From: Kaiparowitsia implicata GSE-PSE-MK54-09C
GTDB taxonomy: Bacteria > Cyanobacteriota > Cyanobacteriia > Elainellales > Elainellaceae
Reading direction: 5' to 3'
Length of the DNA: 64,000 bases
NCBI GenBank assembly: GCA_019359435.1
Contig: JAHHHI010000070.1
Span: forward strand, 57,645-121,644
The translations under genes were made by a program, and so were the position numbers. Below are positions 25,169 to 34,407 of this stretch, one piece after another; position 1 is the first letter of the stretch; each line of letters opens with the position of its first letter. The notes under the pieces are model-generated. The model saw only the letters and a program-made list of their open reading frames with translations. It was not told the DNA's origin and did no database searches.

Positions 25169-26731
25169 ATGTCCTCTAAACTCACCAACGAACCCTCGAT
25201 TGCTACTAAAATCCGCACGATGAGGCAACGGGTGCGCTGGCAACACCCTCAGATCATGCAGCGCAACATTGACCAAACCCGCTTATCAATTGAAGGAGGT
25301 GACGGAATTGAAGAGTTCTCCTTCTTGGTCTTGGGCGATAGCGGTACCAGTCGCCATCGGCGCAGCAATCCGCAGCGACAAGTAGCAGAGCAACTCTTGG
25401 CTCACCTAAACTTGACTCAATTTACGATTCACACCGGGGATGTCGTGTATTTGGTCGGGTCTAAGGAGCAATACCCAAGTAACTTTATCCGTCCTTATCG
25501 CGAATGGATCGTGGGGGGCGAGAACTACAAGCGCATTCCCTACAACGACATGACGTTCAAGCACCCTATTTTGCCGGTACCTGGGAATCACGACTACTAC
25601 GACTTACCTACAATAGTGGGGCTGATATCAGGATTGACAGGGCCTATTCGCTATGCACTACAGTCAGTTCTCGATTTCGACATAGGTTGGCATGGGTCCC
25701 ACAAAGGGGATGCCTATGCGAGAGCCTTTCTGGACTACCTCAAGGCTCTGCCAGAGGCGCAACTGGCCCAGCACCTCGATCGGCATTACACCAGCCAGAT
25801 CGATGGCAAACGCTGCCTAACTTACCGCCCGGGGGAGTTTACCCGCCTGCCTAATCGATACTACACCTTCCGTTACGGCGGCATTGATTTCTTTGCCCTC
25901 GATTCCAATAGCTTTGCTCAGCCGTTGGCTTTAGACGCGACTGAAGCCGGGGCAAAGTCGCGAAAGGATCTAGAGCAGCAACTACAGCAACTCGAAGCAA
26001 CTAAGGCTGACTTAACTCGAAAGGCAAGCTTAGGCTCGTTGAACCCGCTGCCAGAGGATGAGGTGGCAGAGGAGATCGCTGGTGAAATTGAATCCATCAA
26101 CGAGCAACTGGCTGATATCGACAAGCAACTGGCTGCCAGAGGCGACTCCGAGGTCGATGTGGATCAGCTCAATTGGCTGCGGGATGGGCTCATTGCCTCT
26201 TGGCAAAACCCAGACGTGCGGGGGCGGATCGTCTTCTTTCACCATCCGCCCTATGTTACAGAAGCCAGCAAGTGGCCTCAAGGGCAAACCCTGGCAGTGC
26301 GCCACAACCTACGCCAAGTGCTCGATGCTGTATTAGATCAGGTGGGCGACATAGCGCAAGGTCAGCCACTGGTGAACTTGGTACTCAACGGCCATGCCCA
26401 CTGCTTAGAGCATTTGCAAACTGGCGATACGGGGCATGGAGATGCCAATATTTCTTGGGTGATTTGTGGTGGCAGCGGCTATAGTCTACGGCGACAGCGG
26501 CAGAAAGGCCCTAACCTTGAGGAAACGATCGGCGGCAAAACGCGCACTGTGGCGACTTCTCATCTATTTTTGGGCCGCGATGGCAAAGGCGACAGCCTCA
26601 AACGTCCCTACTCTGGGCTGCGGATTGATGTCAGAGGGGGCACCCCAGTGGCCCTAGATGTGACGCCGCTTGTGGCCGAGAAGTATGACGGCACGTGGCA
26701 GGGATATGCAATGGAGCCCTTCACGGTTTAG
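25169..26731 (+). CDS. Calcineurin-like metallophosphoesterase
   Basis: 520 residues. All five metal-binding blocks are seen: VLGDSG, HTGDVVY, PVPGNHDYYD, VFFHHPPY and NGHAHCLE. A Lys/Glu/Gln coiled-coil insert lies at ~265-325 between blocks III and IV. No signal peptide, so cytosolic. The family hydrolyses phosphomonoesters or diesters; substrate cannot be read. ATG at 25169. A dyad in the divergent promoter region may control it together with birA. Confidence 0.9.
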   Translation: MSSKLTNEPSIATKIRTMRQRVRWQHPQIMQRNIDQTRLSIEGGDGIEEFSFLVLGDSGTSRHRRSNPQRQVAEQLLAHLNLTQFTIHTGDVVYLVGSKEQYPSNFIRPYREWIVGGENYKRIPYNDMTFKHPILPVPGNHDYYDLPTIVGLISGLTGPIRYALQSVLDFDIGWHGSHKGDAYARAFLDYLKALPEAQLAQHLDRHYTSQIDGKRCLTYRPGEFTRLPNRYYTFRYGGIDFFALDSNSFAQPLALDATEAGAKSRKDLEQQLQQLEATKADLTRKASLGSLNPLPEDEVAEEIAGEIESINEQLADIDKQLAARGDSEVDVDQLNWLRDGLIASWQNPDVRGRIVFFHHPPYVTEASKWPQGQTLAVRHNLRQVLDAVLDQVGDIAQGQPLVNLVLNGHAHCLEHLQTGDTGHGDANISWVICGGSGYSLRRQRQKGPNLEETIGGKTRTVATSHLFLGRDGKGDSLKRPYSGLRIDVRGGTPVALDVTPLVAEKYDGTWQGYAMEPFTV

Positions 26732-26865
26732 GGTTAGGCATTTGCTAAGCTGATGCTGCATTGGGAACCGACCTACTTTTCTATGGGCCTTGATAGGCGT
26801 ATGGTCGGATGGCGAGCAAACTCCGCTATAGTTTTGATTGATTTAACTATTGTTTGAGGTGTCCT

Positions 26866-27468
26866 ATGCAGCCTACTGCGCTCTATCCCTGTCTATATAA
26901 GCAGCTGTTTCCCCAAAAAACGATCGCCCGCGATCTGTTGTTAATTCTGGGCGGCAGTTTAGTGGTGGCGTTGCTCGCACAGTTGCGAGTGCCCCTGCCC
27001 TTTACCCCGGTGCCGATTACCGGGCAAACCCTAGGGGTGACGTTGGTAGGCGCTACCTTGGGGCCGCGTCTGGGGTTTCTAGCGCTGCTGGCGTATTTAG
27101 TAGAAGGCATTGTGGGCGCACCCGTGTTTGCGGGGGGCACGGCGGGAATCGCCAGCATTTTAGGGCCTACGGGAGGCTATCTGATTGCGTATCCGATCTC
27201 AGCTGCACTTGTGGGCTTTTTGGTGGAGTGGGCAGGGTGCGATCGCCAATTCTTTAAGATGTATGGGGCGATGGTGCTTTCTAGCCTGATTATTTTTGGT
27301 TTGGGCACTGCTTGGCTGGGGGTTTGGCTGACGCAGGCCGGGCGCTACGCGGGCCTTGCCGACTTGATGATGAAAGCCGTTGTTCCGTTTATTCCCGGCG
27401 ACCTGATCAAATCTTGTATTAGCGCATCCCTATTTCCTACCGTTTGGCGGTTTTTGAATCGGCAATAA
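26866..27468 (+). CDS. bioY: Biotin transporter BioY
   Basis: 200 residues, six hydrophobic segments. The BioY S-component signature is visible: LRVPLPFTPVPITGQTLGV, then GATLGPRLG, GGTAGIASILGPTGGYL and KAVVPFIPGDLIK. BioY is the substrate-binding membrane subunit of an ECF biotin transporter, or acts alone with lower affinity. No ecfA/ecfT gene is adjacent. ATG at 26866 with GAGGTG in front. Its presence implies biotin salvage. A partial MITE begins nine bases after the stop. Confidence 0.93.
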   Translation: MQPTALYPCLYKQLFPQKTIARDLLLILGGSLVVALLAQLRVPLPFTPVPITGQTLGVTLVGATLGPRLGFLALLAYLVEGIVGAPVFAGGTAGIASILGPTGGYLIAYPISAALVGFLVEWAGCDRQFFKMYGAMVLSSLIIFGLGTAWLGVWLTQAGRYAGLADLMMKAVVPFIPGDLIKSCISASLFPTVWRFLNRQ

Positions 27469-27476
27469 TCAAGCGA

Positions 27477-27600
27477 CTAGTGCAGCGTCAGGACTAAGAA
27501 TTAGGGTGCCGTAGGGTGTATTCGCGTAGCAATGCACCCCAAGAAGGCTATGCCAAGAATAGTCATACCCTACATTTTAGGCTTGGCAAAACATTAGGGC
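27477..27600. repeat. CTAGTGCAGCGTCA repeat, one-ended copy
   Basis: Left end CTAGTGCAGCGTCAGGACTA and the following AAGAATTAGGGT match the element at 7323-7431. The right terminal repeat is not recognisable, so the copy is truncated or diverged; the end at 27600 is approximate. Confidence 0.55.
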
Positions 27601-27724
27601 AGTGCAGTGCCCATCACACCGGGTCAATGCTTGAAGCAGGTGATTGCAGCTTGCGCGTTCACTGCACCTCTGTCGCCGTCATGTTCAACGATAGGATCAT
27701 CTACTTGACCTCAGGCGGCTTGCT

Positions 27725-27855
27725 CTAGGGCGTGTCATCAATTCCAACCAAACGCCTGATGCTGTGAGCGTTGCCACGCCCGACCCAAAAAACCGGCTAG
27801 GGGCTATGACTGTTGATTTCTGGGATATCAGAGGCTAATTGATGACAGCCCCTAG
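27725..27855. repeat. 131-bp CTAG-flanked MITE, copy 2
   Basis: Same length and ends as the copy at 13081-13211 (CTAGGGCGTGTCATCAATTC on the left, GATGACAGCCCCTAG on the right), about 85-90% alike by eye. No gene inside. Confidence 0.85.
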
Positions 27856-27965
27856 GGCTAAGGGGTTGGGAGCCCTGGCTAGTGCTGTTGCTCTAAATAC
27901 TTTTGACGACTCAAAATTGGGTACTCTAATACCGAGATTGTCTTCACCCGCATGCAGCAGTGTTT

Positions 27966-28526
27966 ATGGATGTCGCGTCAACGGTTGCTTTAATCCTTTG
28001 CCCAGTGGGCAGCCAAGGAAGGCTGTGGCAGACCATTTTGCGGTCGCAGGGTGTGTCCGTAATTTGGGAATCGGCTGATGTAGATCTGATTGGGACGCTA
28101 GCCAGCATGCAAGCCGACACGCATCTGCTGCCAGATCTGATTTTGGTGGATACGCGGCTGGTGCGGCTGAAACCCTATAGCATTTGCCGTTGGTGCAAGG
28201 TTCATTGCCCAACGGTGAAGGTGGTGCTGGTGAACGGCGCACAGGTCGCGATTTCGCTATCTGAGCGGGAGTGGGCGCGATACCAAGGCGCGTTGGATGT
28301 TTTGCCTCGGTTGCCGAGCCAAACGCTGGTTAGCAGCGCGATTACCTATGCGCGCCAAATCATAGCGATTTTGGGAGACGCGAGGCTGGATAGTGGAGCC
28401 CTGGTGACGGCCCTGCTCAAACTGGGCTACCGCAAGCCCCATCAAGCGGGCGATCCCATCTCCTTAAACGCACCCCCTGCTGCTTTGACCAAGACGTTGC
28501 ATCGGCTTTCCCAAATCCAACCCTGA
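27966..28526 (+). CDS. Receiver-like protein with a C-terminal extension
   Basis: 186 residues. The first ~115 look like a CheY fold: hydrophobic strand VALILCPVG, then LILVDTRLVRLKPYSIC with an Asp at the phospho-acceptor place, then VKVVLVNG with Asn-Gly in place of the usual Thr/Ser-A. The N-terminal acidic pair of true receivers is missing (LCPVG). It is probably a degenerate response regulator that does not follow standard phosphorylation. The remaining ~70 residues include a Leu-rich helix and an unknown tail. A GTG two codons upstream is an alternative start. Confidence 0.6.
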   Translation: MDVASTVALILCPVGSQGRLWQTILRSQGVSVIWESADVDLIGTLASMQADTHLLPDLILVDTRLVRLKPYSICRWCKVHCPTVKVVLVNGAQVAISLSEREWARYQGALDVLPRLPSQTLVSSAITYARQIIAILGDARLDSGALVTALLKLGYRKPHQAGDPISLNAPPAALTKTLHRLSQIQP

Positions 28527-29023
28527 CCCTGTCCAAGACATCAATTTCGCTCCAAATAAAAACCCCCAAACCAAAATGGCTTGAGGGCTGGAGTTCCTGA
28601 AAATCGTCACTTCTGTAGATGATGGCAACCAAACCCGAAATCAACAAGAGGGGTAAGACCCATCATTGACGCCATATCTGAGTTTAGGGAGTCAACTTCA
28701 TCCAGATATTACACCGCGGCCCGGTGTCTTAAAGAACGCTATATCATAGGTTTACGCCGATTTACAGCGCCATACCCGCTGGATTGCAGCGACTCAATGG
28801 GTTCGGCAAGTATTTTTGTAGACCCGTCACGATGCGAGAGTTTTATAAAGACACGGGAGTGCGATCGCGTTGTTTCAGCTCTAATGACATAAAAAACGAC
28901 TCCCCCTTGTCGCTGAAATGGGCGGGAATAGCCGTTAGGAGCGTGACAGACAATGCAGCATTGCAACAACCGGGGTTCATCGTCCTGTCACGCCTACAAG
29001 GCCTGTGGGACTTATCCTGCCAC
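28527..29023. other. 497-bp spacer between convergent genes
   Basis: Between the receiver-like gene and gltA, which converge. Several short frames exist but none has a ribosome site or protein-like composition. A possible weak hairpin lies near 28560-28600. Nothing else is seen. Confidence 0.4.
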
Positions 29024-30208
29024 CTATGGCGTGATTAGGTTGGCATACATGTCCCGATCCTGCGCCGAATGGCGTTTCTCTAGGGGCACAAACGGCACGC
29101 TGTGCGTCCCGGTATAGATTTGGGTTGGCCGGAAGATGCGGTTCTCATTGAGCTGCTCCTTCCAATGGGCGAGCCAACCTGCTACTCGGGCGATCGCAAA
29201 CACAGGCGTATAGAGATCCGTCGGAATTCCCAGCTTGCGATAGACCAGCCCCGAGTAAAAGTCCACATTGGGATAAATGCCCTTTGACCCCATGCGGTCG
29301 GCCACAACCTGCTCTAGCTTGACGGCAATGTCGTAGTAGTGATCGCTGCCAAACTGTTCAAACATTTGCTCGGCCATGCGCTGCAAGATCGTAGCCCGTG
29401 GGTCTTTTACCTTATACACCCGATGCCCAAAGCCCATGATTTTAGAACGGCGCTCCATGCACTGGTCTACGTAAGGTTCTACATTGGCAACCGAGCCAAT
29501 TTCTTCCAGCATTAAGATCACTTCTTCGCTGGCACCCCCGTGCAGCGGCCCTGCCAAGGTGCCCACCGCTGAGGCAATCACAGCATAGGGATCGGTCAGC
29601 GTAGAGGCAGTCACCATCGCAGAGAATGTGGACGCATTGATGGTGTGTTCTGCATGCAGCGTCAAACATACATCAAAGATGTGCGCGGCTAAGGGATCTG
29701 GTACCCGCTCGGTCAGCATGTAGAGAAAATTGGCAGAATATCCCAGGTCATCCCGAGGCTGGATTGGGTCATTCCCCTTTCGCATGAGCTGAAATGCGGC
29801 AACCATGGTCGGAATCTTCGCCAGCAGCCGCACTACCGCCGCCCGAATGTACGCGGGGTCATCGAGCGCCCGCCGTGAATAAAACAGCCCCAGTGCCGCC
29901 GCGCAGGCCTGCAGCGCATCCATTGGGTGGCCGCTCTCAGGGAAGCACTTCATCATGTCGCGGATGCGGTATTTCAACCGTCGATGAAACTGGATTTCAT
30001 GTTTGAATTCTTCCAGCTCATCTTCGGTGGGCAGTCCTCCCCAAATGAGCAGATAGGCTGTTTCAATAAAGGTGCTGCTTTGGGCTAATTCTTCGATGTT
30101 AATGCCCCGATACTCCAGAATGCCGTTCTGCCCATCCACATAGCTGATGCTAGATTGAGTTGCAGGAATGCCTTCTAACCCTGGTCTATATTCACAAGCA
30201 ACCGTCAT
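29024..30208 (-). CDS. gltA: Citrate synthase
   Basis: 394 residues, type I citrate synthase of the shorter (cyanobacterial/archaeal) class. It condenses oxaloacetate and acetyl-CoA at the entry to the TCA pathway and 2-oxoglutarate supply for nitrogen assimilation. Seen: HAEHTINASTFSAM, GPLHGGASEEV with an active-site His, KIMGFGHRVYK and VDFYSGLVYRKLGI with the active-site Asp. ATG at 30208 was chosen; a GTG three codons earlier would also work. Monocistronic. Confidence 0.96.
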   Translation of the reverse strand: MTVACEYRPGLEGIPATQSSISYVDGQNGILEYRGINIEELAQSSTFIETAYLLIWGGLPTEDELEEFKHEIQFHRRLKYRIRDMMKCFPESGHPMDALQACAAALGLFYSRRALDDPAYIRAAVVRLLAKIPTMVAAFQLMRKGNDPIQPRDDLGYSANFLYMLTERVPDPLAAHIFDVCLTLHAEHTINASTFSAMVTASTLTDPYAVIASAVGTLAGPLHGGASEEVILMLEEIGSVANVEPYVDQCMERRSKIMGFGHRVYKVKDPRATILQRMAEQMFEQFGSDHYYDIAVKLEQVVADRMGSKGIYPNVDFYSGLVYRKLGIPTDLYTPVFAIARVAGWLAHWKEQLNENRIFRPTQIYTGTHSVPFVPLEKRHSAQDRDMYANLITP

Positions 30209-30585
30209 AAGTCCCACCGTGCGCCTGCACTAAACTGTTTATCAACTTGTTTGCACTTAGTCTACGACCACTCAACTGCGTAAAAAAGCTCAGAAGGAGC
30301 ACGTTTAGGGAGAGACGAGACGATCTTGGGGCGATCGCCCCTCGCATCTCCACTCCTGCGGCGACTACCGTCTGTCCCTTCCTTGCATCGGTCTAGTTTG
30401 GTTATTGTATAGCAATCGTCTCAGCCCTTGAAGAATCGCCAACCGCAGAGTCAGAGTGAGTAGCAGAACCAGCATCAAGAGTGCTGAGTTTATCTTTGGA
30501 TCAAGCAACGACCCAGGATGATGCAATATCTCCAGCCCCCTAATCGCGTAGGACTAAGGCGTAGGTGACACTCACTTCTAATGCG
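30209..30585. other. 377-bp spacer between gltA and nblS
   Basis: Upstream region of gltA, and downstream of nblS. A HIP1 palindrome (GGGGCGATCGCCCC) lies near 30330. No gene or RNA seen; NtcA-like GTA-N8-TAC was not found by eye. Confidence 0.35.
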
Positions 30586-32589
30586 CTAGGCCATCTCCTT
30601 CGGCTGCGGCGTCACGGTCTGGTCAATAACGGCTTGGGGCAGGGGTGCGGGTGGTTTTACCAGAGCAGATTCTGCATGATAAATCGGTAAATCAAACCAG
30701 AATGTCGTCCCCACCCCCTCTTCACTCACCAGATGAACGCTGCTGTGATGCTTCTCAATAATGTTGCGCACAATCGAAAGCCCTAAACCTGTGCCTTCTA
30801 AGGTGTGCACTCGATTTTCTACCCGGAAAAAGCGCTCAAATACCGCAATCTGATCTTCATAGTCAATGCCAATTCCGGTATCGGCAACTTCTACGCGCAC
30901 CTGGCTCGGGGGTGCATGGGTCGCAGAGGGAATCGAGTAGGCGCGAATTGCGACTTTGCCACCGGCTGATGTGAACTTGAGCGCGTTGCCCAGCAGATTA
31001 TTTAACACCTGCAACAGCAAGTCGTAATTGCCCAGCACTGAGGGCAACGCGTCGTCCACATCTTGAATCAGCTCAATGCCTTTGTCTTTGGCGTTGAGCT
31101 GATGAGTCCGCAGGGTTTGTTCAATCGGCTGGCTGAGATCTACCGCATCAAAGTGGTAACGCTTGCCAGATTCTAGGCGAGATAGATCCAGCACGTCGTT
31201 GACCAAGCGCGTGAGGCGATCGGTTTCGCGGTTGGCCGTATCTAAAAATTCACCGCGCTCCTGATCCGTCAAGCTATCGCCATACTCGTGCAGCGTCTCG
31301 ATGAACGATTTGATGTTGAACAGCGGCGTCCTCAGTTCGTGAGACACATTGCTAATGAACTGGCTTTTGGCTTCATTCAGCTCTGTTTCTCGGGTGATAT
31401 CTTGCACTGTGATGGCGATGCCCTTCACGTTTTCGCGCGATTGGTCAAACACGGTCGTCAGCCAGAGGCGCACTGTGCGGCTAGTAGATCCTGGGATGGT
31501 AACGCAAAACTCGCCCGGGTCGCGATCGCGCTCTGCCACTGATTCAGCCTGCAATCCCGATTGAGCAATGTCGTGCAAGGGCTGATCGAGTGCAGACTTT
31601 ACTGCGTCTGGCAGCAACGTCAGCACATGCTGCCCCACGATCGTCTCTGCATTCTCCCAACCAAACACTTTACGGGCTGTGGGGTTTACCAGCACCACAC
31701 TCATGTTGCTGTCGAGCAGCACCGCCCCATCTGCAATGGTGGATACTAAAGTTTCTAACTTGGCCTTTTCAGCGGTGAGCTCTTCAATATTTTGTTCTTC
31801 ATAGCTAGATAAGCGCTCCGCCATTTCATTGAAATTGAGGATAAGCTCTCCTAACTCCCCTCCAAGCGGCAGATCAATGCGCTGCTGAAAATTTCCTGCT
31901 GAAATATTTTTGACGCCAAACAGCAGTTCTTTGATGGGCTTGGTGATGGTGAGGGCATTAAACACCGCGCCCAAAATCACCATCACCCAGATCGACACAA
32001 ACACCGCGATGGTGACATCGCGCGTGAGGTGAGAGGAGGTGACAACGGTGGGATTGGGATTGGTGCCGATCGCCAGCACCCCCAGATACTCACCGTTGTA
32101 ATGCAGCGGCACAAACACATCAGTAACTTCGCCATCGGGGGTGATGTGCTGCCGCACCATGGGAATGTCGGAACTGGTAACGAAATTTTCGGGAAGCTGT
32201 ATCCGCCGTCGAATGCTGAGGGAGTTTTGAACCTCTGACTGAGAGAAGGGAATGCCGAAGTAGATTTGCCCCTCGGCATCCGCAAATAGCATGTAGCGAA
32301 TGCTGGAGGTGCTGGTGTAAAAGCGGCCCGAGAATTGCGCTAGGTCGCTGAGGTGACTTTCACCCACCATGGGGGCCACGTTGGCGGCTAGGAGCAAGCC
32401 CAAGTCTCGCCCGAAGCGGGTGTCATTGAGGCGGGCGTCTTGCTGAATAGAGTTGACTGCCCAAAAGGTAAGGCCACTCATGAGCAACGACACTACTAGG
32501 GTTGCCACTGCCATTAGTTTGGTCTGGAGGGTAAACTCTGACCACCAGCGCCGTAGAATTTCTCGAAGTTGCTTGAGCAGCGTTAACAA
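30586..32589 (-). CDS. nblS: Sensor histidine kinase NblS/Hik33
   Basis: 667 residues: two membrane helices (~27-47 and ~193-215) flanking an extracytoplasmic domain, a HAMP domain (~215-270), PAS (~275-400), HisKA with SNVSHELRTPLFNIKSF (His417), and HATPase with NNLLGNALKF, ADTGIGI and GTGLGLSI. All catalytic boxes are intact. The layout and the H-box tail match NblS/Hik33, the essential cyanobacterial kinase that controls phycobilisome breakdown, high light, cold and nutrient responses through RpaB/NrrA-type regulators. Monocistronic; the regulator is not nearby. Confidence 0.93.
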   Translation of the reverse strand: MLTLLKQLREILRRWWSEFTLQTKLMAVATLVVSLLMSGLTFWAVNSIQQDARLNDTRFGRDLGLLLAANVAPMVGESHLSDLAQFSGRFYTSTSSIRYMLFADAEGQIYFGIPFSQSEVQNSLSIRRRIQLPENFVTSSDIPMVRQHITPDGEVTDVFVPLHYNGEYLGVLAIGTNPNPTVVTSSHLTRDVTIAVFVSIWVMVILGAVFNALTITKPIKELLFGVKNISAGNFQQRIDLPLGGELGELILNFNEMAERLSSYEEQNIEELTAEKAKLETLVSTIADGAVLLDSNMSVVLVNPTARKVFGWENAETIVGQHVLTLLPDAVKSALDQPLHDIAQSGLQAESVAERDRDPGEFCVTIPGSTSRTVRLWLTTVFDQSRENVKGIAITVQDITRETELNEAKSQFISNVSHELRTPLFNIKSFIETLHEYGDSLTDQERGEFLDTANRETDRLTRLVNDVLDLSRLESGKRYHFDAVDLSQPIEQTLRTHQLNAKDKGIELIQDVDDALPSVLGNYDLLLQVLNNLLGNALKFTSAGGKVAIRAYSIPSATHAPPSQVRVEVADTGIGIDYEDQIAVFERFFRVENRVHTLEGTGLGLSIVRNIIEKHHSSVHLVSEEGVGTTFWFDLPIYHAESALVKPPAPLPQAVIDQTVTPQPKEMA

Positions 32590-32847
32590 GGTGGTTGACC
32601 TGCTGATGGATGCAATGAAGACGGAGTGGCAAAACTTGCTCTGTATTTGTTCCTGCTGTGTGTATTCCTACAAGTACTAAGGTTCGCCCATTAAATAACG
32701 TGGGATAGCTGTCCCGGCTGTCCACGGTCAGGCAAGATGCCTGACTTACAAGAACTGCACATTAAAAGAGCCGTAAAAGATTCGTGTTCCTAAGTACTCT
32801 CATTTTGCCATGTTCTAGGAATAGCGGTCGCTAAAGGCTATGGGCGG

Positions 32848-34149
32848 TCATGAAAGGTGGGAGGGGTTTGCGTTTAAGACGCGATGACCAATGTCATGAC
32901 GATAGTAAGCGCCCTCGAACTGGATGTGGGGGATGGCTGCATAGGCGTGGGCGATCGCCCCTTCAAAGGTGTCTCCGATGCCTGTGACGCCCAACACTCG
33001 ACCGCCATCGGTGAGCAGTTGCCCAGCCTTGAGGCGCGTGCCCGCATGGAACACCAGCGCCCCGGTGTCTGTGGCGGCGTCAATGCCCGTAATGGGAAGC
33101 CCCTTGCGATAGCTCTCGGGGTAGCCCTCTGCCGCCAGTACCACGCAGGCTGCTGCACCAGAGCGCCAATCAAAGGGCGGCAGGTCTGCCAGGGCTTGCT
33201 GGACGCAGGCTAGCAGGATGCGATCGAGCGGTGTTTCGAGCAGCGGCAGCACGACCTGGGTTTCGGGATCGCCAAAGCGGCAGTTGAATTCCACCACGTT
33301 GGGGGTGCCGTCAGGCGCAATCATCAGCCCAGCGTAGAGAACGCCGCGATAGTCGATGCCGCGCTGCCGGAGCGTGGCGATCGCCGGTTCTAACACCTGT
33401 TGCTGCACCCGCTCTAGTAGCGCTGGCGGCACAATCGGCGTCGGGGCATACGCGCCCATGCCGCCGGTGTTTGGCCCAGTATCGCCGTCGCCAAGTTGCT
33501 TATGATCCTGCGCAGGCACGAGGGGACGAATGGTGAGGCCGTCTGTCACGGCTAGCACAGAGGCTTCTTGACCCTGCAAAAACTCTTCGATCACCACGTG
33601 CTGACCTGCTGCGCCAAACTGCCCGCCAAAGGCCGCCTCAATAGCGGCGATCGCCTCATCGACCGTTTGCGCGACCGTGACGCCCTTCCCAGCGGCCAAC
33701 CCATCGGCTTTGACCACAATGGGGGCATCTTGAGCGTGCTGTTGCACATGGGCGATCGCCGCCGCCGCTGTAGCAAACACCGCCGCCGCCGCAGTGGGAA
33801 TTCCCGCATCCCGCATGAGCGCTTTGGCCCAGGCTTTGCTGGCTTCAATCTGCGCCCCCGCCTGGGTTGGGCCAAACACCATCACCCCCTGCCCTTGCAA
33901 GTAATCCGTAATGCCTGCGGCCAAGGGCACCTCTGGCCCCACCACCACCAAGCTAAAGTTATTCACCAGGGCAAACCGGGCAATGCCCTCAAAATCGGAG
34001 ATCGACAGCGCCAAGTTGTGGCATCGCTCTAGCGTGGCCGTGCCGCCATTACCGGGAATGCAGACCACTTCGTGCACATAAGGAGATTGCAGCAGCTTCC
34101 ACACGAGTGCATGTTCTCGTCCGCCATTGCCCACCACTAAAACATTCAC
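32848..34149 (-). CDS. purD: Phosphoribosylamine--glycine ligase
   Basis: 433 residues, an ATP-grasp enzyme making glycinamide ribonucleotide in purine synthesis. Visible: LVVGNGGREHAL at the start, IVVKADGLAAGKGV, IEEFLQGQEASV, PNTGGMGAYAP and VEFNCRFGDPETQ. I chose the GTG at 34149 because GGGAG lies 7 bases upstream and it gives the family's N-terminus (MNVLVVGNGG). Stands alone. Confidence 0.96.
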   Translation of the reverse strand: MNVLVVGNGGREHALVWKLLQSPYVHEVVCIPGNGGTATLERCHNLALSISDFEGIARFALVNNFSLVVVGPEVPLAAGITDYLQGQGVMVFGPTQAGAQIEASKAWAKALMRDAGIPTAAAAVFATAAAAIAHVQQHAQDAPIVVKADGLAAGKGVTVAQTVDEAIAAIEAAFGGQFGAAGQHVVIEEFLQGQEASVLAVTDGLTIRPLVPAQDHKQLGDGDTGPNTGGMGAYAPTPIVPPALLERVQQQVLEPAIATLRQRGIDYRGVLYAGLMIAPDGTPNVVEFNCRFGDPETQVVLPLLETPLDRILLACVQQALADLPPFDWRSGAAACVVLAAEGYPESYRKGLPITGIDAATDTGALVFHAGTRLKAGQLLTDGGRVLGVTGIGDTFEGAIAHAYAAIPHIQFEGAYYRHDIGHRVLNANPSHLS

Positions 34150-34407
34150 ACGCACTCTCCCGGCCAGCCAGACAAAAAACACCTTATTATGTCACCTCTG
34201 GTCTACCACGACACGGCACAGCAGAAGGTCAATGGAACAGACTCCTAGGGCAACGCCGTCAGTTCTCTTGTGAGTCACCTGCCTCAGCCACCTAAACCAG
34301 CTACCGTCTGAGCAGTCGCGAGGGGATAGCGTGTGGGGTATGGTGGATCTGGCAATCTTTGGGTTGAGGGGCGATCGCACCCCCACGCACGGCAAAAGGA
34401 ACACACC

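Noticed and set aside
28784..29038. 84-codon plus-strand frame
   Set aside because: Antisense to or between genes, no ribosome site and random composition.
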